Shown here piece after piece: positions 7,236 through 15,970 of a DNA stretch of 64,000 bases. Numbering within the stretch: the first letter of the stretch is position 1; every line of letters begins with the position of its first letter. The position numbers were made by a program, and so were the translations under genes. The notes beneath the pieces were generated by a model. The model made no database searches. It was not told where the DNA came from and saw only the letters and a list, made by a program, of their open reading frames with translations. The DNA comes from an uncultured Aliiroseovarius sp. (GTDB lineage Bacteria; Pseudomonadota; Alphaproteobacteria; Rhodobacterales; Rhodobacteraceae). The stretch covers positions 62,001-126,000 of the forward strand of contig NZ_CANLNB010000001.1 in assembly GCF_947492455.1 (NCBI RefSeq), given 5' to 3'.

Positions 7236-10200
7236 TTGCGGTTTTCAAAACTCCGTCTGAATGGCTTTAAAAGCTTCGTGGACCCGACCGATCTGGTGAT
7301 CGCGGACGGGCTGACGGGTGTGGTGGGACCGAACGGCTGCGGCAAATCCAACCTTCTGGAAGCCCTGCGCTGGGTTATGGGTGAAAACCGCCCGACCGCC
7401 ATGCGCGGTGGAGGGATGGAGGATGTGATCTTCGCCGGTGCGGCCTCGCGCCCTGCCCGGAACTTTGCCGAAGTCTCGTTGCTCTTGGACAACAGCGAAC
7501 GCCTTGCGCCCTCGGGGTTCAATGAAAGCGACAACCTTGAGATCGTGCGCCGGATCACCCGCGATGCAGGTTCGGCCTATAAGGTGAACACCAAGGATGT
7601 CCGCGCGCGTGACGTCAGTATGCTGTTCGCCGATGCCTCGACCGGGGCGCATTCGCCTGCGCTGGTACGTCAGGGTCAGATCTCGGAACTGATCAACGCA
7701 AAACCGAAGGCGCGTCGCCGCATCCTTGAGGAAGCCGCGGGCATCTCGGGCCTGTATCAGCGCCGCCACGAGGCCGAGTTGAAGCTGAAAGGCACCGAGA
7801 CCAATCTGGCGCGTGTGGAAGATGTGATCGAGCAGCTTGCGCAACAGCTTGGGCAACTGGCGCGTCAGGCCCGCCAAGCCGCGCGTTATCGCACCATCGG
7901 GGATGATCTGCGCCGCGCCGAAGGGCTTTTGCTTTACCGTCGTTGGAAAGAAGCCGACGCTGCCCGCGCCGAAGCACAAGCGCAATTGACCGAACGCGTG
8001 AAAGCCGCAGCCGCCGCAGAGAGCGCCTCGCGCCACGCCACCAAAGCGCGGCAAGAGGCCGAAGACCGCCTGCCGCCGTTGCGCGAGGAAGAGGCCGTCG
8101 CCGCCGCCATCCTGCAACGCCTTCAGGTTCAGCGCGACCAGCTGTCGGATCAGGAAAGCCAAGCGCGCGAACGGATCGAGACCCTAACCAGCCGCATCAC
8201 GCAACTGGCCCGCGACATCGAACGTGAAAGCGGGCTGAACAAGGATGCAGGCGAAACGATCGAGCGTCTGGAATGGGAACAGGATCAGATCGCAAAGGCC
8301 TCGGAAGGCCACGACGACGCGCTTGAGGCGTCTAATGCGGATGCCCGCGACAGTGCTGCAATCTTGCAGGAGCGCGAAGGCGACCTGACCCAACTGACGG
8401 AAGACGTCGCGCGGCTGGCCGCGCGCCACCAATCCGCCCATCGCCTGCTGGATGACAGCCGCAAGACGCTTGAGAAAAGCGAAGGCGAAGCCATGCGGGC
8501 GCGGTCCGCAATGGACGATGCGAAGGGCGCGGTCGACAAGGCAGCCGCGGATTTTGACGCAGCTGGCGTTGCGCAGACGGCAGCTGCGAAAGCCTCGGAA
8601 CAGGCTGAGGCAGCGTTGGTTGCTGCCGATGAAGCCCGTTCTGAAGCGCAGGCGCGCGAAGCCGACGCCCGCGCCGCACGCTCGTCCGCCGAGGGCGAAG
8701 TGAACGCCCTCCATGCCGAGGTTCAAGCCCTGTCACGTCTGGTCGAACGCGATGCAGCCGAAGGCACGCAAGTGCTCGATACGCTGCGGGTGAAATCGGG
8801 CTACGAGAAAGCCTTGGGCGCGGCATTGGCCGACGATTTGCGTGCGCCCGAGATCGAGGGCGAAGCGCCGTCTGGCTGGGCGTTGCTGCCGGGCTATGCG
8901 CAAGCGCAGTCCTTGCCTGACGGCGTGAATGCCCTGTCCAACTACGTCACTGTGCCCGAGGTCCTGGCCCGCCGGATGAGCCAGATCGGTCTGGTCCACA
9001 CAGAAGACGCCGCACGCCTGCAGGCAGAGTTGAAACCGGGGCAACGGCTTGTCTCGATGGAAGGCGATCTGTGGCGTTGGGACGGGTTCCGCGCTGGGGC
9101 GGAAGACCAGCCCTCGACCGCTGCGTTGCGACTTGAGCAGCTAAATCGTCTACAGGAGCTGAAGCAAGATCTGGAAGAGGCCTCGGCCCGCGCCGATGGT
9201 GCCCGCGCTGCCCATGACATGCTGAAAACCCGGCTGGTCGAAACCACCGAGGCCGACAAACGCGCCCGTGATGCCCGCCGCGATGCCGACCGCGCCGTCA
9301 CCGAAGCCAACCGCGCCCTGTCGCGCGCCGAAGCGGACCGCAACATCGCGGAAGGCAAGTTGGAAAACCTCGGGCTGGCGCTGAAACGCCACGAAGAAGA
9401 AGCCATGAGTGCACGTCAGCGTCTGGCCGAAGCAGAAAAAGGCGTCGCTGATCTGGGTGATCTGGACGCCGCCCGCACGCAGGTGGAAGAGGTCAAAATG
9501 GCCGTCGAAGCCGCGCGGATGACCATGATGTCCAAGCGCTCGGCCCATGACGAATTGCGCCGCGAGGGCGAGGCGCGGACCCGTCGGTCTCAGGAGATCA
9601 CCAAGGAAATCTCGGGCTGGAAGCACCGTCTGGAAACCGCGGGCAAACGGATCGCCGAGCTGGACGAGCGCAAGACCGAAAACGAAGCCGAACTGAAAGA
9701 CGCCCAAGCCGCACCGGACGAGCTGGCCGCCAAGCGCGACGAGCTGGCCGATGCGATTGGCGAATCCGAGACCCGGCGCAAAGCCGCAAGCGACAAGTTG
9801 GCCGAGGGCGAAACCGCTGAACGTGAAGCCGCCAATGCGGAACGAGACGCCGAACGCGCCGCAGGTGAAGCCCGCGAGGCCCGCGCCCGCGCCGAAGCCC
9901 GCGCGGATGCGGCGCGCGAGACGGTCGCACTGGCCGCCGAGCGCATTCAGGAAGAAATGGAGACCACGCCGGACGCCCTTCTGGAGACGCTGGATGCAGA
10001 CCCGGAAAAGATGCCCTCGTCCGAACAAATCGAACACGACGTGAACCGCCTGAAACGCCAGCGGGATTCACTGGGCGCGGTAAACTTGCGCGCTGAGGAA
10101 GACGCCAAGGAAGTTCAGGAAGAGCACGACAATCTGCTGTCGGAAAAGACAGATCTGGAAGAGGCGATCAAGGCCCTACGCACCGGCATTTCCAGCCTGA

Positions 10201-10691
10201 ACAAGGAAGGCCGCGAACGCCTTTTGACCGCGTTCGAACAGGTGAACGAAAGCTTCGGCACCTTGTTCAAGCACCTCTTCGGCGGCGGCGAAGCCAAGCT
10301 GGTACTGGTCGAAAGCGACGACCCGCTGGATGCCGGACTGGAAATCATGTGTCAGCCTCCGGGCAAGAAACTGTCGACGCTCAGCCTTCTGTCAGGCGGC
10401 GAACAGACCCTGACCGCGCTGGCCCTGATCTTTGCCGTGTTCTTGGCCAACCCCGCCCCCATCTGTGTGCTGGACGAGGTCGACGCGCCGCTGGACGACG
10501 CGAACGTGACCCGTTTCTGCGACCTGCTGGACGAGATGACCCGCCGCACCAACACGCGCTTCCTGATCATCACCCACCACGCGGTGACGATGGCACGGAT
10601 GGATCGTCTGTTCGGTGTGACGATGGCAGAACAGGGCGTTAGCCAGCTGGTCAGCGTTGACCTGAAGAAGGCCGAGCAAATGGTTGCCTGA
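7236..10691 (+). CDS. smc: Chromosome segregation protein SMC
   Basis: SMC is the ATPase of the condensin complex (with ScpA and ScpB) that compacts and segregates the chromosome. The 1151-residue product has Walker A GPNGCGKSN (31-39), two very long Ala/Glu/Arg-rich coiled coils, a hinge around residues 505-640 (GYEKALGAALADDLRAPEIE and following), the ABC signature LSGGEQT near residue 1052 and Walker B CVLDEVDAPLDD near 1077. The start is a TTG at 7236 (protein MRFSKLRLNGFKSF); the ATG at 7222 is out of frame and soon stops. GAGG lies 10 bases upstream of the TTG. It is divergent from the cobW riboswitch. Confidence 0.97.
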   Translation: MRFSKLRLNGFKSFVDPTDLVIADGLTGVVGPNGCGKSNLLEALRWVMGENRPTAMRGGGMEDVIFAGAASRPARNFAEVSLLLDNSERLAPSGFNESDNLEIVRRITRDAGSAYKVNTKDVRARDVSMLFADASTGAHSPALVRQGQISELINAKPKARRRILEEAAGISGLYQRRHEAELKLKGTETNLARVEDVIEQLAQQLGQLARQARQAARYRTIGDDLRRAEGLLLYRRWKEADAARAEAQAQLTERVKAAAAAESASRHATKARQEAEDRLPPLREEEAVAAAILQRLQVQRDQLSDQESQARERIETLTSRITQLARDIERESGLNKDAGETIERLEWEQDQIAKASEGHDDALEASNADARDSAAILQEREGDLTQLTEDVARLAARHQSAHRLLDDSRKTLEKSEGEAMRARSAMDDAKGAVDKAAADFDAAGVAQTAAAKASEQAEAALVAADEARSEAQAREADARAARSSAEGEVNALHAEVQALSRLVERDAAEGTQVLDTLRVKSGYEKALGAALADDLRAPEIEGEAPSGWALLPGYAQAQSLPDGVNALSNYVTVPEVLARRMSQIGLVHTEDAARLQAELKPGQRLVSMEGDLWRWDGFRAGAEDQPSTAALRLEQLNRLQELKQDLEEASARADGARAAHDMLKTRLVETTEADKRARDARRDADRAVTEANRALSRAEADRNIAEGKLENLGLALKRHEEEAMSARQRLAEAEKGVADLGDLDAARTQVEEVKMAVEAARMTMMSKRSAHDELRREGEARTRRSQEITKEISGWKHRLETAGKRIAELDERKTENEAELKDAQAAPDELAAKRDELADAIGESETRRKAASDKLAEGETAEREAANAERDAERAAGEAREARARAEARADAARETVALAAERIQEEMETTPDALLETLDADPEKMPSSEQIEHDVNRLKRQRDSLGAVNLRAEEDAKEVQEEHDNLLSEKTDLEEAIKALRTGISSLNKEGRERLLTAFEQVNESFGTLFKHLFGGGEAKLVLVESDDPLDAGLEIMCQPPGKKLSTLSLLSGGEQTLTALALIFAVFLANPAPICVLDEVDAPLDDANVTRFCDLLDEMTRRTNTRFLIITHHAVTMARMDRLFGVTMAEQGVSQLVSVDLKKAEQMVA

Positions 10692-10760
10692 TCCGGCAAC
10701 GCCCTTGCCCCCTGAAAGTCAAATCCCTAGGCTGACCCAAAGTCTGATTTGGAGAAGCAT

Positions 10761-11228
10761 ATGAAATCGATCCTTTTTTCCGGCGCAATGGCTCTATCCT
10801 TGTTGGCAGGTCACACCGCGACCGCCCAACAGGTCAAAGCGTCCGAGCCTGAAAGCGTTCTGGCGTATTTTGAAGACCTTGGTGCGCCTGCAAAATTGGT
10901 CGAAGACAATGTCGGCGATCCGTCGGTCGAGGTGCGTTATTACGGCACCAGCATGGTCGTGTTCTTCTATGGTTGCCGCAACAACAAGAACTGCAACTCG
11001 CTTCAGTTCTTCGCCGCCTACACCGAGGACAGCGAGATCTCGCTGTCGGGCCTGAACGAATGGAACGCCGAGCAGCGTTATGGCCGCGCCTATCGCGCGG
11101 ATGATGGCCGCAAGATGCTGGAGTATGACGTCTATACCGGTCAGGACGGCGTCAGCATGACCGACTTTGACGAGATTTTCGACATCTGGACCGAGGTCGT
11201 CGAAAGTTTCGAAGACTCTCTTTCCTAA
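10761..11228 (+). CDS. Secreted YbjN-domain protein
   Basis: The product has 155 residues. An N-terminal Sec signal peptide (MKSILFSGAMALSLLAGHTATAQ) is followed by a YbjN-like fold of about 130 residues, related to type III secretion chaperone-like domains. Two Cys (GCRNNKNC) are spaced for a disulfide in the periplasm. The ATG at 10761 is chosen over an upstream in-frame TTG because GGAGAA sits directly before it. It lies 69 bases after smc and ends at a strong terminator, so it may be its own unit. The role of these secreted YbjN proteins in alphaproteobacteria is not known to me. Confidence 0.8.
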   Translation: MKSILFSGAMALSLLAGHTATAQQVKASEPESVLAYFEDLGAPAKLVEDNVGDPSVEVRYYGTSMVVFFYGCRNNKNCNSLQFFAAYTEDSEISLSGLNEWNAEQRYGRAYRADDGRKMLEYDVYTGQDGVSMTDFDEIFDIWTEVVESFEDSLS

Positions 11229-11235
11229 AACGTGT

Positions 11236-11270
11236 CGCCCCCACCCTGATGGCTGGGGGCGTTCTTTTTT
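11236..11270. terminator. Bidirectional intrinsic terminator
   Basis: The stem CGCCCCCA / TGGGGGCG (11236-11243 and 11254-11261) is followed by a T-rich run to 11270. It separates the YbjN gene from the convergent transglycosylase gene, whose stop codon overlaps the end of the tract. Confidence 0.85.
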
Positions 11271-12450
11271 ACAGCGCGTTCAGCAGCTGTGCCGTCGGCC
11301 ACGCATCAGCAGGCAGGCCCAGACGGATCTGCTCTTGCTGAATGGCGGCACGGGTTTTCGCGCCCAGAATGCCGTCGATCTTACCCACATCATGTCCGCG
11401 CGCGGACAATTTCTTTTGCAGCGCTTTCATCTGTTGGCCGGTGAAGGCCGGGTCGGGGTTGCCCGCGTCAAAAACCGGCGCGCCTTCCAGCCGCGTTGCG
11501 AAATAGGCGGCGGTGGTCACGTAGACGAAGCTTTGGTTCCACTCGAAATAAACGTTGAAGTTAGGGTAGGCGATGAAGGCCGGCCCCTTGCGTCCTTGTG
11601 GCAAAATGATCGAGGCCGGCAGGGTCCCCTTCCCCAGCTTCCCGCTGCGAGGTTTCACGCCCAGCGCGGCCCAGTCCGACACGGATTTCGTGGTGTTCAG
11701 CCCGGTCTCGGCCCAGTTCAGGTTTGACGGTACTGTGACCTCTTGCAGCCACGGCTCGCCCGCGCGCCAGCCCAACCCGCGCAGCATATTGGCCCCGGAC
11801 AGAAGCGCATCCGCTGGGGTCTTGCGCAGGTCGATCTTACCGTCGCCATTGCCGTCCACGCCTGCCTCAATAATGTCACCGGGCAGCATTTGGACCATGC
11901 CAATCTCACCCGCCCAAGCGCCGGTTGAGGTCGCGGGGTTGAAGGCACCGGCCTCGTACAGTTCAAGTGCTGCGAAGACCTGCGGCTGGAACAGCTCGGG
12001 GCGCCGGCAGTCATGCGACAGCGTCACCAGAGAGTTCAGCGTGTTGAAGTCCCCTTGGAAGGCGCCATAGTCGGTCTCGAACGCCCAGAACGCGGTCAGG
12101 ACACCGCGGCTGACGCCGTATTCTGCCTCCATCCGGTCAAAGGTGGCGGCGTGCTTGGTCAGCATCGCGCGGCCCCGGTCGATCCGGTTCTGGCTAATCA
12201 AACGGCGCGAGAAATCGACGAAGGGCCGTTGGAAAATCCCCTGCGCGCGGTCGGCTTTCAGCGTAGCGGGGTCTTGCCGGACCGACGCGAAGAATTTGTT
12301 CACGCTGGCTTTGGAATGTCCCTTGGCAATGGCCGCCTTCTTCATCGCGCCCACGAAGCCCTTGAAGCTGCCACCACAGGCCACGGTTTGCGCCTGCGCG
12401 GGAAGGGCCAGTGTCATAGCCAAAACCGCTGCGGAAATAAATTTTTGCAT
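11269..12450 (-). CDS. Lytic murein transglycosylase, MltB type with peptidoglycan-binding domain
   Basis: This 393-residue secreted enzyme cleaves the MurNAc-GlcNAc bond of peptidoglycan to form 1,6-anhydroMurNAc. A Sec signal (ending PAQAQ) leads into an SLT_2/MltB domain of about residues 25-310. The catalytic Glu is in FWAFETDYGAFQGDFNT, and GEIGMVQMLP and DGNGDGKIDL are also recognisable. The C-terminal 60 residues form a PG_binding_1 domain (LQKKLSARGHDVGKIDGILG). No lipobox is evident, so it is probably periplasmic rather than a lipoprotein. It is transcribed convergently with the YbjN gene. Confidence 0.93.
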   Translation of the reverse strand: MQKFISAAVLAMTLALPAQAQTVACGGSFKGFVGAMKKAAIAKGHSKASVNKFFASVRQDPATLKADRAQGIFQRPFVDFSRRLISQNRIDRGRAMLTKHAATFDRMEAEYGVSRGVLTAFWAFETDYGAFQGDFNTLNSLVTLSHDCRRPELFQPQVFAALELYEAGAFNPATSTGAWAGEIGMVQMLPGDIIEAGVDGNGDGKIDLRKTPADALLSGANMLRGLGWRAGEPWLQEVTVPSNLNWAETGLNTTKSVSDWAALGVKPRSGKLGKGTLPASIILPQGRKGPAFIAYPNFNVYFEWNQSFVYVTTAAYFATRLEGAPVFDAGNPDPAFTGQQMKALQKKLSARGHDVGKIDGILGAKTRAAIQQEQIRLGLPADAWPTAQLLNAL

Positions 12451-12494
12451 GTGAATACCTTATTCTGCTCGGTGGGCAGATTACCGGATTCGCA

Positions 12495-13412
12495 TCACGT
12501 GACAACCGCAAGTAGGAATACGAGGCCCAGCAGGACCAACCATGCCGACCAGAGCGCATCGACGGCCTGATCGACCTCTTTCGCGCCAATGTCGCGCGCG
12601 CCTTCGCCGTTCACCCACGGGAAGTCCCGCATCTCGCCGTCATAGGCACGGGGGCCAGAGAGGGCGACGTTCAGGGTGCGGGCCATCGCGGCCTCGGGCC
12701 AGCCTGCGTTGGGCGAGCGGTGCAGGGGCGCGTCGCGGCGGATCACCGACCACGCGGACCATTGGCGGCTGGCGAGGATCAGGATCAGCGCAGTCAGGCG
12801 GGCGGGGATCCAGTTCAGCACATCATCCAGTCGCGCGGCGAACTTGCCGAATTGCTCATAGCGCTCGTTGCGATAGCCGATCATGCTGTCGGCGGTGTTC
12901 ACCAGCTTATAGACCATCAGCCCCGGCAGACCTGCGATCAGGAACCAGAAGGCAGGCGCGACAACCCCGTCCGAGAAGTTCTCGGCCGCGCTTTCAATCG
13001 CGCTGCGGGCGATGGCGTCATCCGTCATGTCCTTGGTGTCGCGCCCGACGATCATGGCGACCGCCTGACGGCCATCTTCCGTCGATTGGCGCAAGGCGTC
13101 GGCCACGGCCTGCACATGCTGGGCCAAGGATTTCTGCGCCAGAAGGATTGCAGCCACGATGATTTCCAGCAGTCCGCCGAAGGGCAGATACTGGATCACT
13201 TGGCCAAGTATCCCGGCAACGGCGGCCAGCACGAACACGCCCATCGCGCCGTTGAAAAAGCGGTTGTCGCCTTCGTTCAGATTGCGCTCTAGCCACCCAA
13301 TCGCGCGGCCCATCAGGACTGCCGGATGGGGCACCCGTTTCCACGCCCAATCGGGTTCGCCCAGAAAGGCATCCAAGATTAGGGCCAGAACCAGAGGTGC
13401 TGCGTAGATCAT
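12495..13412 (-). CDS. cbiB: Adenosylcobinamide-phosphate synthase CbiB
   Basis: CbiB (CobD in the aerobic nomenclature) is an inner-membrane protein that joins the aminopropanol(-phosphate) arm to adenosylcobyric acid. The 305-residue product has the N-terminal LDAFLGEPDWAWKRVPHPAV motif, the hallmark DGVVAPAFWFLIAGLPG stretch, ADSMIGYRNERYEQFG, and the C-terminal SPNAGWPEAAMA. The start is the ATG at 13412, overlapping the cobC stop by four bases; a longer frame to 13529 lies inside cobC and is not used. It is the last gene of DUF1636-cobC-cbiB. Confidence 0.95.
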   Translation of the reverse strand: MIYAAPLVLALILDAFLGEPDWAWKRVPHPAVLMGRAIGWLERNLNEGDNRFFNGAMGVFVLAAVAGILGQVIQYLPFGGLLEIIVAAILLAQKSLAQHVQAVADALRQSTEDGRQAVAMIVGRDTKDMTDDAIARSAIESAAENFSDGVVAPAFWFLIAGLPGLMVYKLVNTADSMIGYRNERYEQFGKFAARLDDVLNWIPARLTALILILASRQWSAWSVIRRDAPLHRSPNAGWPEAAMARTLNVALSGPRAYDGEMRDFPWVNGEGARDIGAKEVDQAVDALWSAWLVLLGLVFLLAVVT

Positions 13413-14350
13413 AGAGCAGTCTCCAACTGCGCCCAGCGGTCCGGGTGCGGCAAGCCAAGGCGAAGCCACCCGGTCGAATAAGGGAAGATACGCGACCAGA
13501 CGTGGCGTTCGGCCAAACGGTCCTGCCACGCCTGCGCGTCGCCCACATCATAAAGCCGGAATAGCGTCGTGCCGCCCAGCGCCTTGGCGCCCTTGGCGGT
13601 CATCAGGGCATCCAGACGCGCGGTGTCGTCCGCCAACCGCACGCGTGTCGCTTCGGCCCAATCAAAATCCTCAAGCGCCTGCGCGCCCAGTTCCAGTGCC
13701 GGGCCCGAGACCTGCCACGGACCGATCGTATAGCGCAGCTTGGCGATCAACGCGGGGTCTCCGATCACAAAACCCAGACGAAGCCCTGCGAGACCCCAGA
13801 ACTTGCCGAAGCTTTTCAGGATCAACACGCCGGGAGTGGTCGCGGCGTCGATCAGGCTTTGATCCGGCATCACGTCGCAAAAGCTTTCGTCAATCACGGT
13901 CAGGGCGCGGTTCAGATCCAGATCCGGCCAAACGCGACCATCAGGGTTGTTGGGGTGCACCACCACGCGGGCGGGGGCGGTGTGGTCCACGACCTCCCAC
14001 CCTTGCGCATGAAACCCGGCGGCGTGTTCGTTATAGGTCGGGCCTTCGATCTGCACCTGACCAGCGGGCAGCAAAGACGGGATGCGCGCGATCAGCGCAG
14101 ACGCACCGGGGGCCGCCAGAACAGCGGCACCTTCGGGTACGTTCCAGAACTTACGTGCCGCAGACTCAAGCCGCGCAAACGCGCCCTTGTCGGGCAGCGC
14201 GGTCCACGCGTCAGCCGAGAACGCGCCCACAGGATAGGGCAACGGGTTGATGCCCGTGGACAGGTCCAGCCAGCCCGTGCGTGTGCCGCCGAACCGTGCG
14301 ATGGCCGCGTCCAGCCCGCCCCCGTGATCGCGTTCTTCCACTTGGGTCAT
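13409..14350 (-). CDS. cobC: Threonine-phosphate decarboxylase (CobC), PLP enzyme
   Basis: This class I/II aminotransferase-fold enzyme makes (R)-1-amino-2-propanol phosphate from threonine phosphate for the B12 nucleotide loop. The 313-residue protein carries LDLSTGINPLPYP near the N-terminus, PNNPDGRVWP, and the PLP lysine in LILKSFGKFWGLAGLRLGF. The ATG at 14350 overlaps the upstream stop (ATGA), and its own stop overlaps cbiB, so all three genes are translationally coupled. Adjacent cbiB, whose substrate it produces, supports the call over histidinol-phosphate aminotransferase. Confidence 0.93.
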   Translation of the reverse strand: MTQVEERDHGGGLDAAIARFGGTRTGWLDLSTGINPLPYPVGAFSADAWTALPDKGAFARLESAARKFWNVPEGAAVLAAPGASALIARIPSLLPAGQVQIEGPTYNEHAAGFHAQGWEVVDHTAPARVVVHPNNPDGRVWPDLDLNRALTVIDESFCDVMPDQSLIDAATTPGVLILKSFGKFWGLAGLRLGFVIGDPALIAKLRYTIGPWQVSGPALELGAQALEDFDWAEATRVRLADDTARLDALMTAKGAKALGGTTLFRLYDVGDAQAWQDRLAERHVWSRIFPYSTGWLRLGLPHPDRWAQLETAL

Positions 14351-14718
14351 GTGTCCTCCGGCAAGGGGGCGTGGCGGGTGACGAAATGGCCTTTCACGGC
14401 CTGCGGCCATTCGCGATAAGGCACCTGTCCAGTTTCGCTGCCTGCATGGGCCACGGCGTAGTCGACGATCCCTTGGGCAGCTTCCTCGGACACCTCGAAC
14501 CGGCCCAGCGTGTAGCACAGCTTGCCATGTGCCTGAACGGTGACGTTGCAGCTGTTGTCACACCCCATCATGCAGGATACGCGGCGGGTGCGGACCTCGG
14601 TGCCATCGGCCTGCGCCTCGATCAATGCGGCCAAGGCTTCGCCGTCGGTCTGCTCCATCCCGCGTTCAGCCCAATCAGCGTGTTTGCAGGTGTCACAGAT
14701 GGTGATCCAAGTTGTCAT
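14347..14718 (-). CDS. DUF1636 cysteine-rich protein, (2Fe-2S) ferredoxin-like
   Basis: This small protein of 123 residues has a metal-ligand pattern: CDTC near the N-terminus and CMMGCDNSC in the middle, resembling thioredoxin-fold [2Fe-2S] ferredoxins. The family DUF1636 recurs next to cobalamin genes in alphaproteobacteria. Its stop overlaps the cobC start, so it heads a three-gene B12 operon. A role in electron or metal supply to corrin synthesis is an inference from context. No riboswitch is visible in the 160 bases upstream. Confidence 0.85.
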   Translation of the reverse strand: MTTWITICDTCKHADWAERGMEQTDGEALAALIEAQADGTEVRTRRVSCMMGCDNSCNVTVQAHGKLCYTLGRFEVSEEAAQGIVDYAVAHAGSETGQVPYREWPQAVKGHFVTRHAPLPEDT

Positions 14719-14877
14719 GGCGCGCGCTCCTTCAGTGTTGGTGACGGTTCAAACGGAAAATGCAGCGAAAGACAACGCAAATTGCGGCGAAGTGGCTGGG
14801 TTGGGCGACACAACGGCAGCAACGGCAAGATTGGCAAGTGCTGCGGAACGTGTCATACCGCGCCCGCGGAGAATATT

Positions 14878-15285
14878 ATGCAAGTACTTATTATCGAGGA
14901 AAACCCCGATCTGGCCCGAATTTGGTCGGCGCACCTGAAGCGTCAGGGGATGAACGTGACGCACGCGACGTCGAAAATCGAGGCGCACACGGCGGTGACC
15001 GAACGCGCGTTCGACGTGGTTGTTTTGGACGCCGATATTGATGGAGGACGGCCGATTGCGCTGGCGGATTATATTTCCTACCGCCTGCCTGCCGCGCGGA
15101 TCATCTTTGTGACCAGCGCCAGCTTCTTTTCCGATGGCTCGATCTTTGCCTTGGCGGCGAATGCCCATGCCTGCGTGCCGACAGACTCGGATCCCGCGGA
15201 CATTGTCAGCCTTGTCGACCACCACGCCCGTGCCGCACGCCTGCAGGCCAGCCTCTCAGGCCCCTCGGGCCCTCTGGACGGATAA
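14878..15285 (+). CDS. Stand-alone response-regulator receiver, atypical
   Basis: The 135-residue product is a single CheY-like receiver: MQVLIIEENPDLARIW supplies the acidic pair and VVVLDADIDGG the phospho-acceptor Asp strand. The conserved Thr/Ser is in FVTSASFF. The usual Lys before the last strand's Pro is not seen (the segment reads ACVPTDSDP), so phosphorylation-driven switching may be altered. No output domain follows. The ATG at 14878 has CGGAGAAT upstream; a longer frame from 14281 has no support. No histidine kinase is adjacent; the hybrid kinase at 22.3 kb is the only one in the window. Confidence 0.85.
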   Translation: MQVLIIEENPDLARIWSAHLKRQGMNVTHATSKIEAHTAVTERAFDVVVLDADIDGGRPIALADYISYRLPAARIIFVTSASFFSDGSIFALAANAHACVPTDSDPADIVSLVDHHARAARLQASLSGPSGPLDG

Positions 15286-15340
15286 CGCGCACCCGCAGGT
15301 TTCGGCTTCCGTTTCCGGACAAACGCACTAAGGTCGCGGC

Positions 15341-15970
15341 ATGACACAGAATACCCCCGTCACCGCCGTGGTCTTTGACATCGGCAACGTCCTGATCCGC
15401 TGGCAGCCGGAAGAGCTCTATGACCAATGGGTCGGGCAAGCGCGCCGGGAAGAGATGTTCGCCGCCATCGATCTGCATTTCATGAATGAACTGGTCGACC
15501 GTGGCGCGGATTTTCGGCAGGTGATTTATGATACGGCAGACAAACACCCGACCTACGCGGAAGAAATCCGCTGGTGGCATGATCGCTGGCTCGACATGGC
15601 CAGCCCCGCGATTGACCTGTCGGTGGCCACGTTGCGGGCGTTGAAAGCCCGTGGCGTGCCGGTCTTTGCTCTGTCCAATTTCGGCATCGGCACGTTCGAA
15701 GTCGGAGAAGCCGCCTATGATTTCCTGTCTGACTTCGACCGGCGCTATATCTCGGGCCATATGGGCGTGACCAAGCCCAGCGCGCGGATCTATCAGATGC
15801 TGGAAGACGATTGCGGCCACGCGCCCAGCGGTCTTCTGTTCACCGATGACCGCGAAGAAAACATCGACGCCGCCGCCCAACGCGGTTGGCAGACCCATCA
15901 TTTCACCACGCCCCGTGCGTGGGCCGACACCCTGATCGCCCGCGACTTGATAAAGGAGAGCGACCTGTGA
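15341..15970 (+). CDS. HAD-family hydrolase, YihX-like
   Basis: The 209-residue HAD superfamily subclass IA phosphatase has motif I as VVFDIGNVLIRW (nucleophile D13). Glycine replaces the usual second Asp, as in the YihX glucose-1-phosphatase group. Motif II is ALSNFG, motif III is around VTKPSARIY and motif IV is LFTDDREENIDAA. The substrate is unknown. The stop overlaps the GTG start of the cyclodeaminase-like gene, which itself overlaps the PhyH gene, so the three form one translationally coupled operon. Confidence 0.9.
   Translation: MTQNTPVTAVVFDIGNVLIRWQPEELYDQWVGQARREEMFAAIDLHFMNELVDRGADFRQVIYDTADKHPTYAEEIRWWHDRWLDMASPAIDLSVATLRALKARGVPVFALSNFGIGTFEVGEAAYDFLSDFDRRYISGHMGVTKPSARIYQMLEDDCGHAPSGLLFTDDREENIDAAAQRGWQTHHFTTPRAWADTLIARDLIKESDL

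Noticed and set aside
9150-10037. Long minus-strand Phe/Gly-rich ORF within smc
   Set aside because: It is antisense of the Ala/Glu/Lys coiled coil of SMC; no independent support.
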